DNA from: Bacillota bacterium
GTDB lineage: Bacteria; Bacillota; Sulfobacillia; Sulfobacillales; JAIMBI01
Assembly (NCBI GenBank): GCA_021797815.1
Contig: JAJZYZ010000019.1
Coordinates: 1 to 41,502, forward strand
Direction: 5' to 3'
Length of the DNA: 41,502 nucleotides
The position numbers and the translations under genes were made by a program. The notes below the pieces were generated by a model. The model was not told the origin of the DNA. It searched no databases and was given only the letters and a program-made list of their open reading frames with translations. Of this stretch, positions 8,079 through 17,264 are shown one piece after another (positions within the stretch are counted from its first letter, which is position 1; every line of letters begins with the position of its first letter).

Positions 8079-9938
8079 CTACTCGCCCGCCCCCACCCCG
8101 GCCTGAGGCGTCTCCTCCGGCGTGGCTCCCAGATATTTCTCCAGCAGCATCACGGCCAGCATCCGCATCTGTCGGCGGCGCTCGGGGTCTTCCGACAGCC
8201 CCTTGCCATCGGCCGACATGAGAAGGCCCAGCGCCACGCCCAGTCGTCCGTACACCTCACGTTCGGACGGTTCCTCACGCCGCTCGCGTCCTTCCATGTC
8301 AAACGCGGACGCGCCGGAATGGCGGCGGAGGGGGATCTCGCGCAGGAACCACGTCACCACGAAGGCTATGCAGAGTAGTCCCGCGCCGGCGATGAACACC
8401 TCCTGCGTCGCAAGCGCCAGCGAAGCGCGCACCCCGGCGATGAGGGCGTGCGCCAGCGTGACGCCGGCGGGTCCGAAGCGGCTGAACACGTGCGAGAGCT
8501 GCGTGAAGGCGGCCGGGCTCAAGAGCACCGAAGGGTTGGCGATCTTGTGCAGGGCGGTTGCCGGAAGCGCCTTGGCGACCGCTGCCGGAATATGCCGGGA
8601 CAGCTCATGGGTGAAACGGCTCGTGAGCAGGGAGCCCAGGATGGCGATGCCGACGGTGCCGCCGATCGACCGGAAGAACTGCAGGGCCGCGGTGACCACG
8701 CCCATCTCCTGGAACGGAAACGCGTTCTGCACCACGATGGTGAAGAGACTCATCAGGGTGCCCATGCCGAGTCCGGTGATGACCATGTCGCGAATCACGA
8801 TCCAGTTGGTCGCGTTCACCGTCATCCGCCCCATCAGAAACATGCCCACGACCGCAATCGCGATGCTCACGATGGCGAGCCAGCGGTACTTGCCCGTTCG
8901 GGACATGATCTGCCCGCCCACCACGGCGGAAGCCATGAAGCCCAGCATCATCGGCGTCAGCACGATGCCGGAGTTGCTGGGCGAGTCTCCGATGACTCCC
9001 TGCACGAAGAGCGGAATGTACATGATGGCGCCGAACATGCCGAGCGACACGAAGAACGACCCGATCACGCTGATGGCAAAGATTCCGTTCCGGAAGAGCC
9101 GCGGAGCCAGGATCGGCTCCTCGGTCTTCGCTTCCCATAGGAAGAAGGCGAGCCAGCCAACGATGGAGACGCCAAACGAACCCAGCACCTCCCACGAACT
9201 CCAGGTGTACTGGTTTCCGGCCCACGAGAAGCCGAGCAGCATCGGCACCGCCGCCACGACCAGGATGGCAGCGCCCGCGTAGTCGATCTTGTGCGCGGAG
9301 CGCCGGTAAATGGACGGCAGCGCGACCGCGCAGAACGTCAGCGCGAGGATGCCGAGCGGCATGTTCACGTAGAACACCCAGCGCCAGCCCCACGAGTCCG
9401 TGATGGCGCCGCCTGCCCAGGGACCGATGATGCTGGCCAGGCCGAACACCGCCATCATGAGCCCCTGCCACTTGCCCCGTTCGGCCGGTGGAAAGATGTC
9501 GCCGATGATGGCCTGCACGATGGGCATCATAGCGCCGGCCCCGAGTCCCTGAATGCCCCGATAGAGAATCAGCTGGGTCATGTCCTGGGACGTTCCCGAG
9601 AGGGCCGAGCCGACCAGAAAGATGGCCATTCCGAGCATGAAGAACGGCTTGCGTCCATACACGTCCGACAATTTGCCGTAAATGGGCACCATGACCGTGG
9701 ACGCCAGCAGATAACTGGTGGTGACCCAGGCGTACTCCGTGAGACCATGCAGATCCGCGATGATGCGGGGCATGGCCGTCCCGACCACCGTCTGGTCGAC
9801 GGCGGACAGCAGCATCCCCAGCATGACCCCCACCAGGATCATGATGAGCTGTCGGGAACTCACCTGATCACGCAGGCCGCGCGACGGATCAATAATGTTG
9901 TTGCGGACCTTGCCTCGCTGTTCCATCTCTGCCGTCAC
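8079..9938 (-). CDS. DHA2-family multidrug MFS exporter (EmrB/QacA type, 14 TM)
   Basis: The protein has 619 residues and about fourteen hydrophobic segments. It begins near MEQRGKVRNNIIDPSRG before helix 1. Family landmarks are the DQTVVGTAMPRI element at the end of helix 1 (the DHA2 LD.TVVN.ALP motif), GKLSDVYGRKPFF in loop 2-3 (MFS motif A, GxLaDrxGrkxxl), and the GIQGLGAGAMMPI helix 4 motif. It should expel lipophilic or cationic compounds using the proton gradient. The C-terminal tail of about 75 residues after the last helix is charged and cytoplasmic, longer than usual. The GTG at 9938 is chosen because AAGGAGGAG precedes it and it overlaps the MarR stop codon as GTGA. The neighbouring MarR gene is the probable regulator. 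Confidence 0.9.
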   Translation of the reverse strand: MTAEMEQRGKVRNNIIDPSRGLRDQVSSRQLIMILVGVMLGMLLSAVDQTVVGTAMPRIIADLHGLTEYAWVTTSYLLASTVMVPIYGKLSDVYGRKPFFMLGMAIFLVGSALSGTSQDMTQLILYRGIQGLGAGAMMPIVQAIIGDIFPPAERGKWQGLMMAVFGLASIIGPWAGGAITDSWGWRWVFYVNMPLGILALTFCAVALPSIYRRSAHKIDYAGAAILVVAAVPMLLGFSWAGNQYTWSSWEVLGSFGVSIVGWLAFFLWEAKTEEPILAPRLFRNGIFAISVIGSFFVSLGMFGAIMYIPLFVQGVIGDSPSNSGIVLTPMMLGFMASAVVGGQIMSRTGKYRWLAIVSIAIAVVGMFLMGRMTVNATNWIVIRDMVITGLGMGTLMSLFTIVVQNAFPFQEMGVVTAALQFFRSIGGTVGIAILGSLLTSRFTHELSRHIPAAVAKALPATALHKIANPSVLLSPAAFTQLSHVFSRFGPAGVTLAHALIAGVRASLALATQEVFIAGAGLLCIAFVVTWFLREIPLRRHSGASAFDMEGRERREEPSEREVYGRLGVALGLLMSADGKGLSEDPERRRQMRMLAVMLLEKYLGATPEETPQAGVGAGE

Positions 9939-10411
9939 TGCGCCGCTCCTCCTTGAATCTCTGACGCCGCGCGGGCGCGCCCTATCGCGCGCACCACGGC
10001 GCCCAGTCCCAATTCCAAAGCCGAAAGTTCCTCGCCGTCCAGATCCAGGAGCCATCCTCGCACGAGGCGTGGGCCGAAATTCTGCACCTGCTCAAGGAGC
10101 CTCCTCCCCTCCGCCGACAGGTCGATGAGGCTGACCCGCCGATCCCGGGGATGCGGATGCCGGTCCACCAGGCCCGCATGCACCAGCCGCTCCACGATGT
10201 GACTCGCGGCCGGGAATCCGACGCCCAGCTCCTTGCCGATGGTGCCCACCGACACGTCCGGATTGCGCGCCACGACGAAGAAAGCCCGCAGCTGGGCGAG
10301 GGTCAGGTCTCCGTCGATAAGCTCCTCGTTGCGTCGCTCCTGCATGGTCACAAACAGGCGCTTCAAGTGCGCCAGCACCTGGCTCACCCGCGCGTCCCTG
10401 TCCTCGTCCAC
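9935..10411 (-). CDS. MarR-family transcriptional regulator
   Basis: This 158-residue protein shows a winged-helix MarR domain. The recognition region VSVGTIGKELGVGFPAASHIVERLVHAGLVDR is followed by the wing HPHPRDRRVSLIDLSAEGRRLLE, whose DRR.. and L...G triads are family hallmarks. Terminal helices would form the dimer interface. MarR proteins usually repress adjacent exporter genes and are released by small aromatic ligands. The exporter gene starts inside this stop codon (GTGA overlap), so the two are co-translated, and autoregulation is expected. A longer start at 10462 exists, but the GTG at 10411 has GGAGG seven bases upstream and is preferred. The ligand is unknown. Confidence 0.88.
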   Translation of the reverse strand: MDEDRDARVSQVLAHLKRLFVTMQERRNEELIDGDLTLAQLRAFFVVARNPDVSVGTIGKELGVGFPAASHIVERLVHAGLVDRHPHPRDRRVSLIDLSAEGRRLLEQVQNFGPRLVRGWLLDLDGEELSALELGLGAVVRAIGRARAASEIQGGAAQ

Positions 10412-10433
10412 CGCGACACCTCCATCGCCTTGC

Positions 10434-10468
10434 ACGATACGCCGATCATACGAGGTCGTCAATATATT
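10434..10468 (-). promoter_or_regulatory. marR promoter with AT-rich palindrome
   Basis: On the minus strand TTGACG (10457-10462) and TATCGT (10434-10439) are separated by 17 bases, a fair sigma-A promoter (5/6 and 4/6 matches). The palindrome AATATATT at 10461-10468 overlaps the -35, a natural place for MarR autorepression. The predicted start would leave only a very short leader before GGAGG at 10419-10423. Confidence 0.45.
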
Positions 10469-10643
10469 TATGCCACGAACTAAGTATCTTTGTCGAAGAG
10501 GTTCTCACGGCGGTCGGACAAGCGGGGAGAAGAGGCGCGGCCGACCGGGCGAAGAAAAGACCGCGAGAGGACCGCACGCCCGCCGCCGTCTAGGGAATGA
10601 AAGAAGACGCCCCGGCAAGCGCGGGCATACGGCGCGCCCACAT

Positions 10644-10672
10644 GGAGGAGGCGACGTGCGTCCGCCTCCTCC
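10644..10672. terminator. Hairpin downstream of odhB, probable terminator
   Basis: GGAGGAGGCG (10644-10653) pairs perfectly with CGCCTCCTCC (10663-10672) around a nine-base loop. It lies about 100 nt after the odhB stop. No T-run follows on either strand, so intrinsic termination is plausible but not proved. Confidence 0.45.
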
Positions 10673-10768
10673 GTCCACGAGGCACGCCAGCCCTGATGCG
10701 GGTGTACGGGCCCCACCGACGGTGGTCCGCGTCCGGCGTCAAGATACGGGCGTCCGGGTCCTTGACCG

Positions 10769-11965
10769 TCAGCCCTCGAGCAGGAGCCGCTCCGGATCCT
10801 CCACCAGCTGCTTTACGGTGACGAGGAAGCGCACGGCCTCCGAACCGTCCACAATCCGGTGGTCGTAGGACAGGGCGAGATACATCATGGGTCGGATCTG
10901 CACCTCGTCCTCCACCGCCATCGGGCGCTTTTGGATGGTGTGCATCCCGAGGATGGCAACCTCGCGGCCGTTCAGGATGGGCGTGGAGAACATGGATCCG
11001 AACACGCCGCCGTTCGTGATGGTGAAGGTGCCGTCTTGCAGGTCTGACAGCTGAAGCGAGTTGGTCCGCGCCTTCTCGGCCAGCCGGGCAATCTCCGCCT
11101 CGATTTCGTAGAATGCCAGGCGATCGGCGTCGCGCACCACCGGCACCACAAGCCCGCCCTCCGCCGCCACTGCGATCCCGATGTTGTAATACTGCTTTAA
11201 GACCATGTCGTCGCCATCAATCTCGGCGTTGAGGCGCGGAAACTGCTTCAAACTCGCCACCACGGCCTTGGTGAAGAATGACATGAACCCGAGGCGCACG
11301 CCGTGACGCTCCTGAATCGCCCCCCGCCAGCGGCTTCGAAGGGCCATGGCGGCCGTCATGTCCACCTCATTGAACGTGGTCAGCATGGCCGTGTTCTGCT
11401 TGGTCTCGACGAGGCGCCTCGCGATGGTGAGGCGCCGCCGGGACATCCGGACTCGCTCCACGCGCCCGCCCCCCGCGGCCGGGACAGCTGCCGGCTCGGC
11501 GGCCGGCGCGGGCGCCGGAGCTTTTTTGGCCGCCGCCGGCTCAACCGCCCGTTCCACGTCTTCGCGGCGGACCCTCCCGCCGGCCCCGGTCGCGGCCACG
11601 GACTCGATGCTTACCCCGCGCTCTTCGGCCAGCCGGCGGACGGCCGGAGTGGCCCGAACCGCCGCCTCCGCCGACACCCCTTCCACTGGGGCCGGAGCGG
11701 CCGGGGCGGCGGGAGCGGCCGCCGTGGCCCCTTCCTCGACATGACCGAGGATGTCGCCCGGCGCCACGGTGGCGCCCGGCTCGGCCTGGATGTCGGCCAG
11801 CACCCCCGAAGAGGTGGCGGCCACCTCCAGGTTCACCTTGTCGGTTTCAAGCTCCAGGAGCGGTTCGCCCATCGCGACGGGGTCGCCCACTTTCTTAAGC
11901 CAGCTGCCCACCGTCGCCTCAACCAGAGACTCTCCCAGCTGGGGCACCACCACATCAACGGCCAT
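10769..11965 (-). CDS. odhB: 2-oxoglutarate dehydrogenase E2, dihydrolipoyl succinyltransferase
   Basis: This 398-residue E2 has one N-terminal lipoyl domain (residues 1-75) with lipoylated K43 in ETDKVNLEV, an Ala/Pro linker, a peripheral subunit-binding domain near residues 110-145 ([17 protein letters not shown]), a second Ala/Pro linker and a catalytic domain. The active-site motif is SYDHRIVDG with H369 and D373. It transfers succinyl groups from lipoate to CoA in the TCA cycle and forms the core of the complex. The preceding E1 gene identifies it as the oxoglutarate rather than the pyruvate type. A longer frame exists upstream, but the ATG at 11965 has AAAGGAG six bases away and starts [14 protein letters not shown], the standard E2 N-terminus. 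It overlaps odhA by 11 nt. The E3 gene (lpd) is not in the window. Confidence 0.95.
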   Translation of the reverse strand: MAVDVVVPQLGESLVEATVGSWLKKVGDPVAMGEPLLELETDKVNLEVAATSSGVLADIQAEPGATVAPGDILGHVEEGATAAAPAAPAAPAPVEGVSAEAAVRATPAVRRLAEERGVSIESVAATGAGGRVRREDVERAVEPAAAKKAPAPAPAAEPAAVPAAGGGRVERVRMSRRRLTIARRLVETKQNTAMLTTFNEVDMTAAMALRSRWRGAIQERHGVRLGFMSFFTKAVVASLKQFPRLNAEIDGDDMVLKQYYNIGIAVAAEGGLVVPVVRDADRLAFYEIEAEIARLAEKARTNSLQLSDLQDGTFTITNGGVFGSMFSTPILNGREVAILGMHTIQKRPMAVEDEVQIRPMMYLALSYDHRIVDGSEAVRFLVTVKQLVEDPERLLLEG

Positions 11966-14792
11966 GCCGTGCTCCTTTCGACCCGGAGATGACCGGGGCC
12001 TCGCCGTTCTCGTACAGCGCCTCGCGTGCAATGCGGGCCTGTTCGGCCACATGCACGTCCGGCAACCCCTCCGCCGGACTTGAGCGCGGCGGCCGTCCCG
12101 CATAGGTGACGCGGCCGGATGATGCGCGCCGCGCGAGATGCGGCCGCATAAACCACCAGGCGCCCATATTCTCCGGCTCCTCCTGGGCCCACACCACGTC
12201 GGCCTCGCGCACTTCCGCGAACAGATCGTCGAGCTCGGCCGTCGGCGTTGGGTAAAGCTGCTCCACCGCCACCACCATGGTGGTCCGCGCCGCGTCCGGA
12301 TGCTCCTCGAGTGCGGCCAGCACATCCACCGACAGTTTGCCGCTCAGGAAAACGAGCCGCTTGACCGGGCCTTCGGGGCGGTGCTTGACCAAAAGCGGCT
12401 TAAACCGGCCAGTGGTGAGATCGGTCAGGCTGGAGCTCGCCCGTGGGTGGCGCAGGAGGCTTTTCGGCGTCATCACGATGAGCGGCATCGGGTGCTGGCG
12501 GTTCATGACCGCCTGGGCGCGAAGCAGGTGAAAGTACTGGGCCGCGGTCGTCGGATAGGCGACCCGCCAGTTGTCCTCCGCCGAAAGGGCCAGAAATCTC
12601 TCCAGCCGCGCGCTTGAGTGCTCCGCCCCCTGGCCTTCATAAGCATGGGGCAGCAAGAGCACCAGGCCGGCGTCTTGCCGCCACTTGGCGTGGCCGGCCG
12701 CCAGGAACTGATCGATGTGGACCTGCGCGGCGTTGGCAAAGTCCCCGAACTGGGCCTCCCAGCAGACGAGCGACTCCGGCCGCTCCAGGCTGTAGCCATA
12801 TTCGAAGCCCACCACGCCGGCTTCCGAGAGGGGGCTGTTGTAAAGCGTGAAGGACGCGCGCGCCTGCGGCAGGTGCTGAAGCGGGCGGTAGGTCTCCCCG
12901 TTCTCGGCATCGTGCCAGACCCCGTGCCGCTGGCTGAAGGTGCCGCGCTCGGTGTCCTGGCCCGTCACGCGCACCGGCGTGCCGTCGGCCAGGATGGTAC
13001 CAAAGGCCAGCATCTCGCCGAGGGCCCAGTCGACGGCCCCCGGCTTGTCGAATGCCTCGCGCCAGCGGCGCACCACCCGTTCCAGCTTGGGATAGAGATG
13101 AAACCCTTGGGGGACCCGGAAGAGGTCCTCATGAAGTGCACGGAGCGCCGGCTCCGGTACGCCGGTGGACGCCGGCGGCTCCACCGGCGGTTCCGCCGGC
13201 GGCCCCGCGACACCGCCGTCACCATTGCGGGCGGCCTCGTAAGCCTGGCGGATGCGGGCCTGAACGTCTGCGGCCTTCTTCTCTTCCTCCGCGGCCGTCG
13301 CCTGTCCGGCGGCCATTAAGGCGTCGGCCCACTGTCTCCGCACCGTCGGATGGGCGGCGATCCGCGCGTACATAAGGGGCTGGGTGTAGGCAGGATCGTC
13401 GCCTTCGTTGTGTCCCCAGCGCCGGTAGCCGACCATATCGATGAGAAAGTCCTTGTGAAAGCGCCGCCGATACGCGTGCGCCAGCCGTACCATGCGGATA
13501 CAGTCCTCCGGGCGGTCCGCGGATACGTGCACGATGGGGACGTCGAACCCTTTGGCGAGGTCACTCGCGTAGCGCGTGGAACGCCCCTCGACGGGATCGG
13601 TGGTAAACCCGATGCCGTTATTGGCGATGATGTGGAGCGTCCCCCCGGTCGTGAATGCGGCAAGGCCGGACAGATTGAGGGTCTCGGCCGTCACGCCTTC
13701 GCCGGGGAAGGCGGCGTCACCATGCACCAGGATGGCGAGCGCCTGGTCGGGGTCCCATCCGGGCGGCCCTGGCCGGTCCACCATGTCCTGGCTGGCACGG
13801 GCCATCCCTTCCACCACCGGATTGACAAACTCCAGGTGGCTCGGATTGTTGGCCAGCGTCACCCGCACCGTGGGCCGCGGGGCCCCGTCCTGCGCCACGG
13901 TCCGCGACAGGCCGAGGTGATATTTCACGTCGCCGGTCCAGCCATTCGACAGGGAAACGTCCGATGATTCGAGATCGTGGCTCGGCGCCGCGTGAAATTC
14001 TTCCATGATGACTTCGTACGGCTTTCCCAGCACATGTGCCAACACGTTCAGGCGGCCGCGGTGCGCCATCCCCACAAGGACGTCGCCGGCTCCGGCGGCC
14101 GCCGCCAGACGGACGCTCTCATCCAGCATCGGCACCAGCATGTCGGTGCCTTCGATCGAGAAGCGCTTCTGACCCGGGAACGTGGTGTGCAGGAAGTGCT
14201 CGAACTCTTCCACCTCGATGAGACGGTGCATCAGGATCCGGCGTTCAACGTCGGACAGAGGCGCGTCGTACTGACCCGATTCGACGGCTTCATAAAGCCA
14301 TGCGCGCTCCGTGTGTCCGTCGAGGTGGTCAAACTCATAACCAATCGCGGCCGCGTAGGTCCGGCTAAGCCGCTCCCAACTCTCGCGCACGCTCCCCTGC
14401 CCGCTCACCGGGATCACGAGCCCGGGGTTCACGGCCATGAGGGGAAGCGCCGCCACGTCCTCGTCCGGGGGCGCCAGGGGCTCCGGCGCCGGCTGCAGGG
14501 GATCGAAAGACGCCGCGCGATGGCCGCGCCGGCGCACGAGCCGCAGAGCCTTCACGGCCCGGGCCTCAAGACCGGGGTCGGGGCCCCCGACCGTCGACGG
14601 AGCCGCAGCCGGGGCGCGGGAACGCAGGAACTCCTCGAGCGCCTCTCGGTGTGACGCGAGAAACTCGCGATCGGCAGGCGCGACGGCCCCCGGGTCGTCG
14701 CGGAACAGCTCGAACTGCTGCAAGAGGTATCCGAGGTTGGGCCCGGTGAAATCACGCAAAATGTTGTGACGCTGATCTTCTAGGCTCGGCAA
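11955..14792 (-). CDS. odhA: 2-oxoglutarate dehydrogenase E1 component
   Basis: This 945-residue protein decarboxylates 2-oxoglutarate using thiamine diphosphate and passes the succinyl group to lipoyl-E2. The N-terminal [18 protein letters not shown] is the usual OdhA opening. The ThDP-binding region has [17 protein letters not shown] and, further on, [20 protein letters not shown] followed by the N-G-I-GFTT stretch. The C-terminus retains [20 protein letters not shown], nearly invariant in E1o. The start is a decision: the frame is open to a TTG at 14849, but that codon is itself the -35 of a good promoter (14821-14849), so the TTG at 14792 is preferred; GGGGGG lies 13 nt before it, a loose spacing. 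Start confidence is moderate, function very high. Confidence 0.93.
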   Translation of the reverse strand: MPSLEDQRHNILRDFTGPNLGYLLQQFELFRDDPGAVAPADREFLASHREALEEFLRSRAPAAAPSTVGGPDPGLEARAVKALRLVRRRGHRAASFDPLQPAPEPLAPPDEDVAALPLMAVNPGLVIPVSGQGSVRESWERLSRTYAAAIGYEFDHLDGHTERAWLYEAVESGQYDAPLSDVERRILMHRLIEVEEFEHFLHTTFPGQKRFSIEGTDMLVPMLDESVRLAAAAGAGDVLVGMAHRGRLNVLAHVLGKPYEVIMEEFHAAPSHDLESSDVSLSNGWTGDVKYHLGLSRTVAQDGAPRPTVRVTLANNPSHLEFVNPVVEGMARASQDMVDRPGPPGWDPDQALAILVHGDAAFPGEGVTAETLNLSGLAAFTTGGTLHIIANNGIGFTTDPVEGRSTRYASDLAKGFDVPIVHVSADRPEDCIRMVRLAHAYRRRFHKDFLIDMVGYRRWGHNEGDDPAYTQPLMYARIAAHPTVRRQWADALMAAGQATAAEEEKKAADVQARIRQAYEAARNGDGGVAGPPAEPPVEPPASTGVPEPALRALHEDLFRVPQGFHLYPKLERVVRRWREAFDKPGAVDWALGEMLAFGTILADGTPVRVTGQDTERGTFSQRHGVWHDAENGETYRPLQHLPQARASFTLYNSPLSEAGVVGFEYGYSLERPESLVCWEAQFGDFANAAQVHIDQFLAAGHAKWRQDAGLVLLLPHAYEGQGAEHSSARLERFLALSAEDNWRVAYPTTAAQYFHLLRAQAVMNRQHPMPLIVMTPKSLLRHPRASSSLTDLTTGRFKPLLVKHRPEGPVKRLVFLSGKLSVDVLAALEEHPDAARTTMVVAVEQLYPTPTAELDDLFAEVREADVVWAQEEPENMGAWWFMRPHLARRASSGRVTYAGRPPRSSPAEGLPDVHVAEQARIAREALYENGEAPVISGSKGARHGR

Positions 14793-14820
14793 AGCTCGAC
14801 GCGCACCCCCCGACCTTCTT

Positions 14821-14849
14821 ATTGTTCCGATCCTGGGGGTCCGGGTCAA
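14821..14849 (-). promoter_or_regulatory. Sigma-A-type promoter of odhAB
   Basis: On the minus strand TTGACC (14844-14849, 5/6) and AACAAT (14821-14826, 4/6) are separated by exactly 17 bases. It would start transcription about 25 nt before the TTG chosen for odhA, so the longer upstream start would lie in the promoter. Confidence 0.55.
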
Positions 14850-14918
14850 CTCTTCCTCTCACTCGGACCCGGACACGGGCCTTCCCCCCGCGACCGCGGC
14901 GGCCGGGTCCCACCCTCC

Positions 14919-14927
14919 TGCTACAAT
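14919..14927 (+). promoter_or_regulatory. Extended -10 promoter candidate before the GH31 gene
   Basis: TGC-TACAAT is an extended -10 element with a 5/6 match to TATAAT, 92 nt before the GH31 ATG. There is no recognisable -35. The context CCTGCTACAAT resembles CCTGCTATAGT upstream of the aminotransferase gene. Confidence 0.45.
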
Positions 14928-15018
14928 CTACAGGAATCGTCCGCAGCCTTTGCGCGCAAGCATCTCCACATGGTGCCCGCCGTCACGGAACGACCAGACA
15001 CGACAGGAGGTCTCTTCG

Positions 15019-17235
15019 ATGCCTACGCTTCCCCAAAACCTCTTCACACCGGAATGGCCCCGGCCCTTCGTGCGCTTCGAGCCCGCCGACAGCCTGCCCG
15101 ACGGCGTCCGCCTGGACCTCTGCGACGCCGATGGCATGCTCACGCCCGCCACGGTGCAGATCCTGGCCGGGGGTGTCGTGCGCGTGTCTGTGGGACAGCG
15201 CCCGCCGCGACGGCGCACGCTGCTGGCCGAACGGCCCGCGGCGGCCGCGACCCGCGTCAGTGAGGAGGCAGGCGGGCTGGCCATCGAAGGAGGCGGGGTC
15301 CGGGTCCATATCTCGAACCGGGGACCGTTTTTGGCGGTGGAGGATGGGGAGGGTCATCGATTTGCGACCTGTCCGCTGGCCGACGGGGGATTTGACTCCA
15401 CGGTGGATCGGACCATCGGCATCGCGACGGCCGGCGTGGCGTGGTTTGACGCCCCCCTTGACCCCGGAGAGGCGGTCTACGGACTCGGCGAGCAGTTCGG
15501 ATCGCTCAATCATCGCGGTCAGATGGCCAGCCTGTGGGCCGAAGATGCGTTCGGCCTTCCTGCCAACGAAACCTACATCACGACTCCCTATCTCATGTCG
15601 ACGGCCGGATATGCGCTCTTTTTGGATACGGCCGCGCCTACGCGCTGGGACATGGGCGCCACCCTGCCCGGCCGTCTGCGGATGACGGCGGCGGAGCCGG
15701 TCCTCGACCTCTACTTGTGGCTTGGCTCGCTGCCCACGCTGCTGGCCGGCTATCAGGCGCTCACCGGCCCCGCGGCGCTCCCGCCCCGCTGGTCCTACGG
15801 CGTGTGGATGAGCCGCTGGGGATACCGCGACCAAGATGAGCTATTGGCCGTGGCGCGCAAGCTCCGCGATCGGGCGCTTCCCTGCGATGTCCTTCATCTC
15901 GACCCCTACTGGCTTACGGAGAAGAACGGCCACACGTGTCCTTTTGAGTGGGACCTGGAAGCCTTTCCGGATCCGGCCGGGATGATCGAGGAACTCTCGA
16001 CTCTCGGGTTTCATCTCTCTTTATGGATCAATCCCTTCCTGCCCCGCGGCAGCCGGGTCTGGCGGGAGGCTCGTGAGCGCGGCTTTCTCGTGACGACCGA
16101 CGCCGGGACCGCGGCCCGCATCCCGCGCTTCGACGATGAGAGCGGCGTGGTGGACTTTACCAATCCCGACGCGGCCGCCTGGTACCAGGGCCTCCTGCGT
16201 CCCCTCCTGGACCTCGGCGTCAGCGTCTTTAAGAGCGACTTTGGAGAGAGCGTCCCGCACACCGGCGTGCGGATGTTTGATCCCGAGGTGTCGGGACCGG
16301 CCGCGCGCAACCTGAACCCGCTTCTCTACCAGCGGGCGGTGTTTCAGGCGACGGCCGCCGCCCGGCCCGAGGGCCCGATGGTGTGGGGCCGCTCCGGGTA
16401 CGCGGGCGTCCAGCGCTATCCCCTGCAGTGGGGCGGCGACTCGGGCGTCACCTTCGAATACATGGCCACAAGCCTGCGGGGGGCGCTCAGCTTTGGTCTG
16501 AGCGGCGCGGCCTTCACGGCGTTCGACGGGGGTGGGTTTTCCGGCACTCCGGAGCCGGAAGTGTACATGCGCTGGGCCGCGATGGCGCTTCTGTTCTCCC
16601 ACACGCGCTTTCACGGGACCTCCCCCCGTGAGCCCTGGGAGATGGGAGAAGACGCGGAGGCCGTCTTCCGACTCTTCGCCGACCTCCGGTATCAACTGCT
16701 CCCGTATCTCCACTGGGCGGCCGCGGACGCGGTCCAAAAGAGCCTGCCGCTCGCGCGTCCCCTGGTCCTGATGGACCCGCAGGACCGCAACACCTGGCAC
16801 CTGGACGACGTATACGGGCTCGGTCCGCATCTATTGGTGGCACCGCTCTTCAACGCCGAAGGGACGCGGGACGTGTATCTGCCCACTGGCCGCTACGCGG
16901 ATTGGTTCCACCCCGGTCGGGTGGTGGAAGGCGGGCGCTGGCACCGGCGCGAGCGGGTGCCGTTTTCGGAGGTGCCGCTCTATCAACGGCTGGGAAGCGC
17001 CATCCCGCTCTACCCGTCGGGCCTTACGACGGTACCGGCGGTCCAAGAGCCGCCGGACCGCTACCGTCTCGTCCTCCCCAACGTGGGAGGACCGGTCACC
17101 GGTGCCCCCGGCCTCACCCTTGGGTGGGAGCACGGCAAGCTGGTGGCCGAGGCGGATCACGCGGCCAGCCTGGAAATTCCCGGACGCGAGCCCATCCGCC
17201 TCACCCCCTCCCGCCCCACTCCGATCGAAGGCTAG
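15019..17235 (+). CDS. Glycoside hydrolase family 31 alpha-glycosidase (YicI-like)
   Basis: This 738-residue protein has an N-terminal beta-sandwich, a (beta/alpha)8 barrel from about residue 255 and C-terminal beta domains, the usual GH31 plan. Catalytic residues are visible: nucleophile D407 in VFKSDFGESVP and acid/base D474 in QWGGDSGVTFEYMA. Flanking stretches such as HLDPYWL, LWINPFL, DFTNPDAAAWY and LRGALSFGLSG align well with the YicI alpha-xylosidase subgroup, so alpha-xylosidase or alpha-glucosidase activity on oligosaccharides is likely; sequence alone does not decide. No signal peptide is present. GGAGG seven bases before the ATG at 15019 fixes the start, rather than the upstream in-frame codon at 14950. 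A kinase-like gene follows after 29 nt, likely in the same transcript. Confidence 0.92.
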   Translation: MPTLPQNLFTPEWPRPFVRFEPADSLPDGVRLDLCDADGMLTPATVQILAGGVVRVSVGQRPPRRRTLLAERPAAAATRVSEEAGGLAIEGGGVRVHISNRGPFLAVEDGEGHRFATCPLADGGFDSTVDRTIGIATAGVAWFDAPLDPGEAVYGLGEQFGSLNHRGQMASLWAEDAFGLPANETYITTPYLMSTAGYALFLDTAAPTRWDMGATLPGRLRMTAAEPVLDLYLWLGSLPTLLAGYQALTGPAALPPRWSYGVWMSRWGYRDQDELLAVARKLRDRALPCDVLHLDPYWLTEKNGHTCPFEWDLEAFPDPAGMIEELSTLGFHLSLWINPFLPRGSRVWREARERGFLVTTDAGTAARIPRFDDESGVVDFTNPDAAAWYQGLLRPLLDLGVSVFKSDFGESVPHTGVRMFDPEVSGPAARNLNPLLYQRAVFQATAAARPEGPMVWGRSGYAGVQRYPLQWGGDSGVTFEYMATSLRGALSFGLSGAAFTAFDGGGFSGTPEPEVYMRWAAMALLFSHTRFHGTSPREPWEMGEDAEAVFRLFADLRYQLLPYLHWAAADAVQKSLPLARPLVLMDPQDRNTWHLDDVYGLGPHLLVAPLFNAEGTRDVYLPTGRYADWFHPGRVVEGGRWHRRERVPFSEVPLYQRLGSAIPLYPSGLTTVPAVQEPPDRYRLVLPNVGGPVTGAPGLTLGWEHGKLVAEADHAASLEIPGREPIRLTPSRPTPIEG

Positions 17236-17264
17236 GGCAAACCGGCAAAGGAGCGGCGATCCCG

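Larger units (their letters stand above)
10412..10768. other. Intergenic region between odhB and marR
   Basis: These 357 bases contain no credible gene. The half near marR is unusually AT-rich for this genome (10459-10495) and carries the marR promoter candidate. The half near odhB carries a perfect hairpin at 10644-10672. Open frames here have no coding character that I recognise. Confidence 0.6.
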
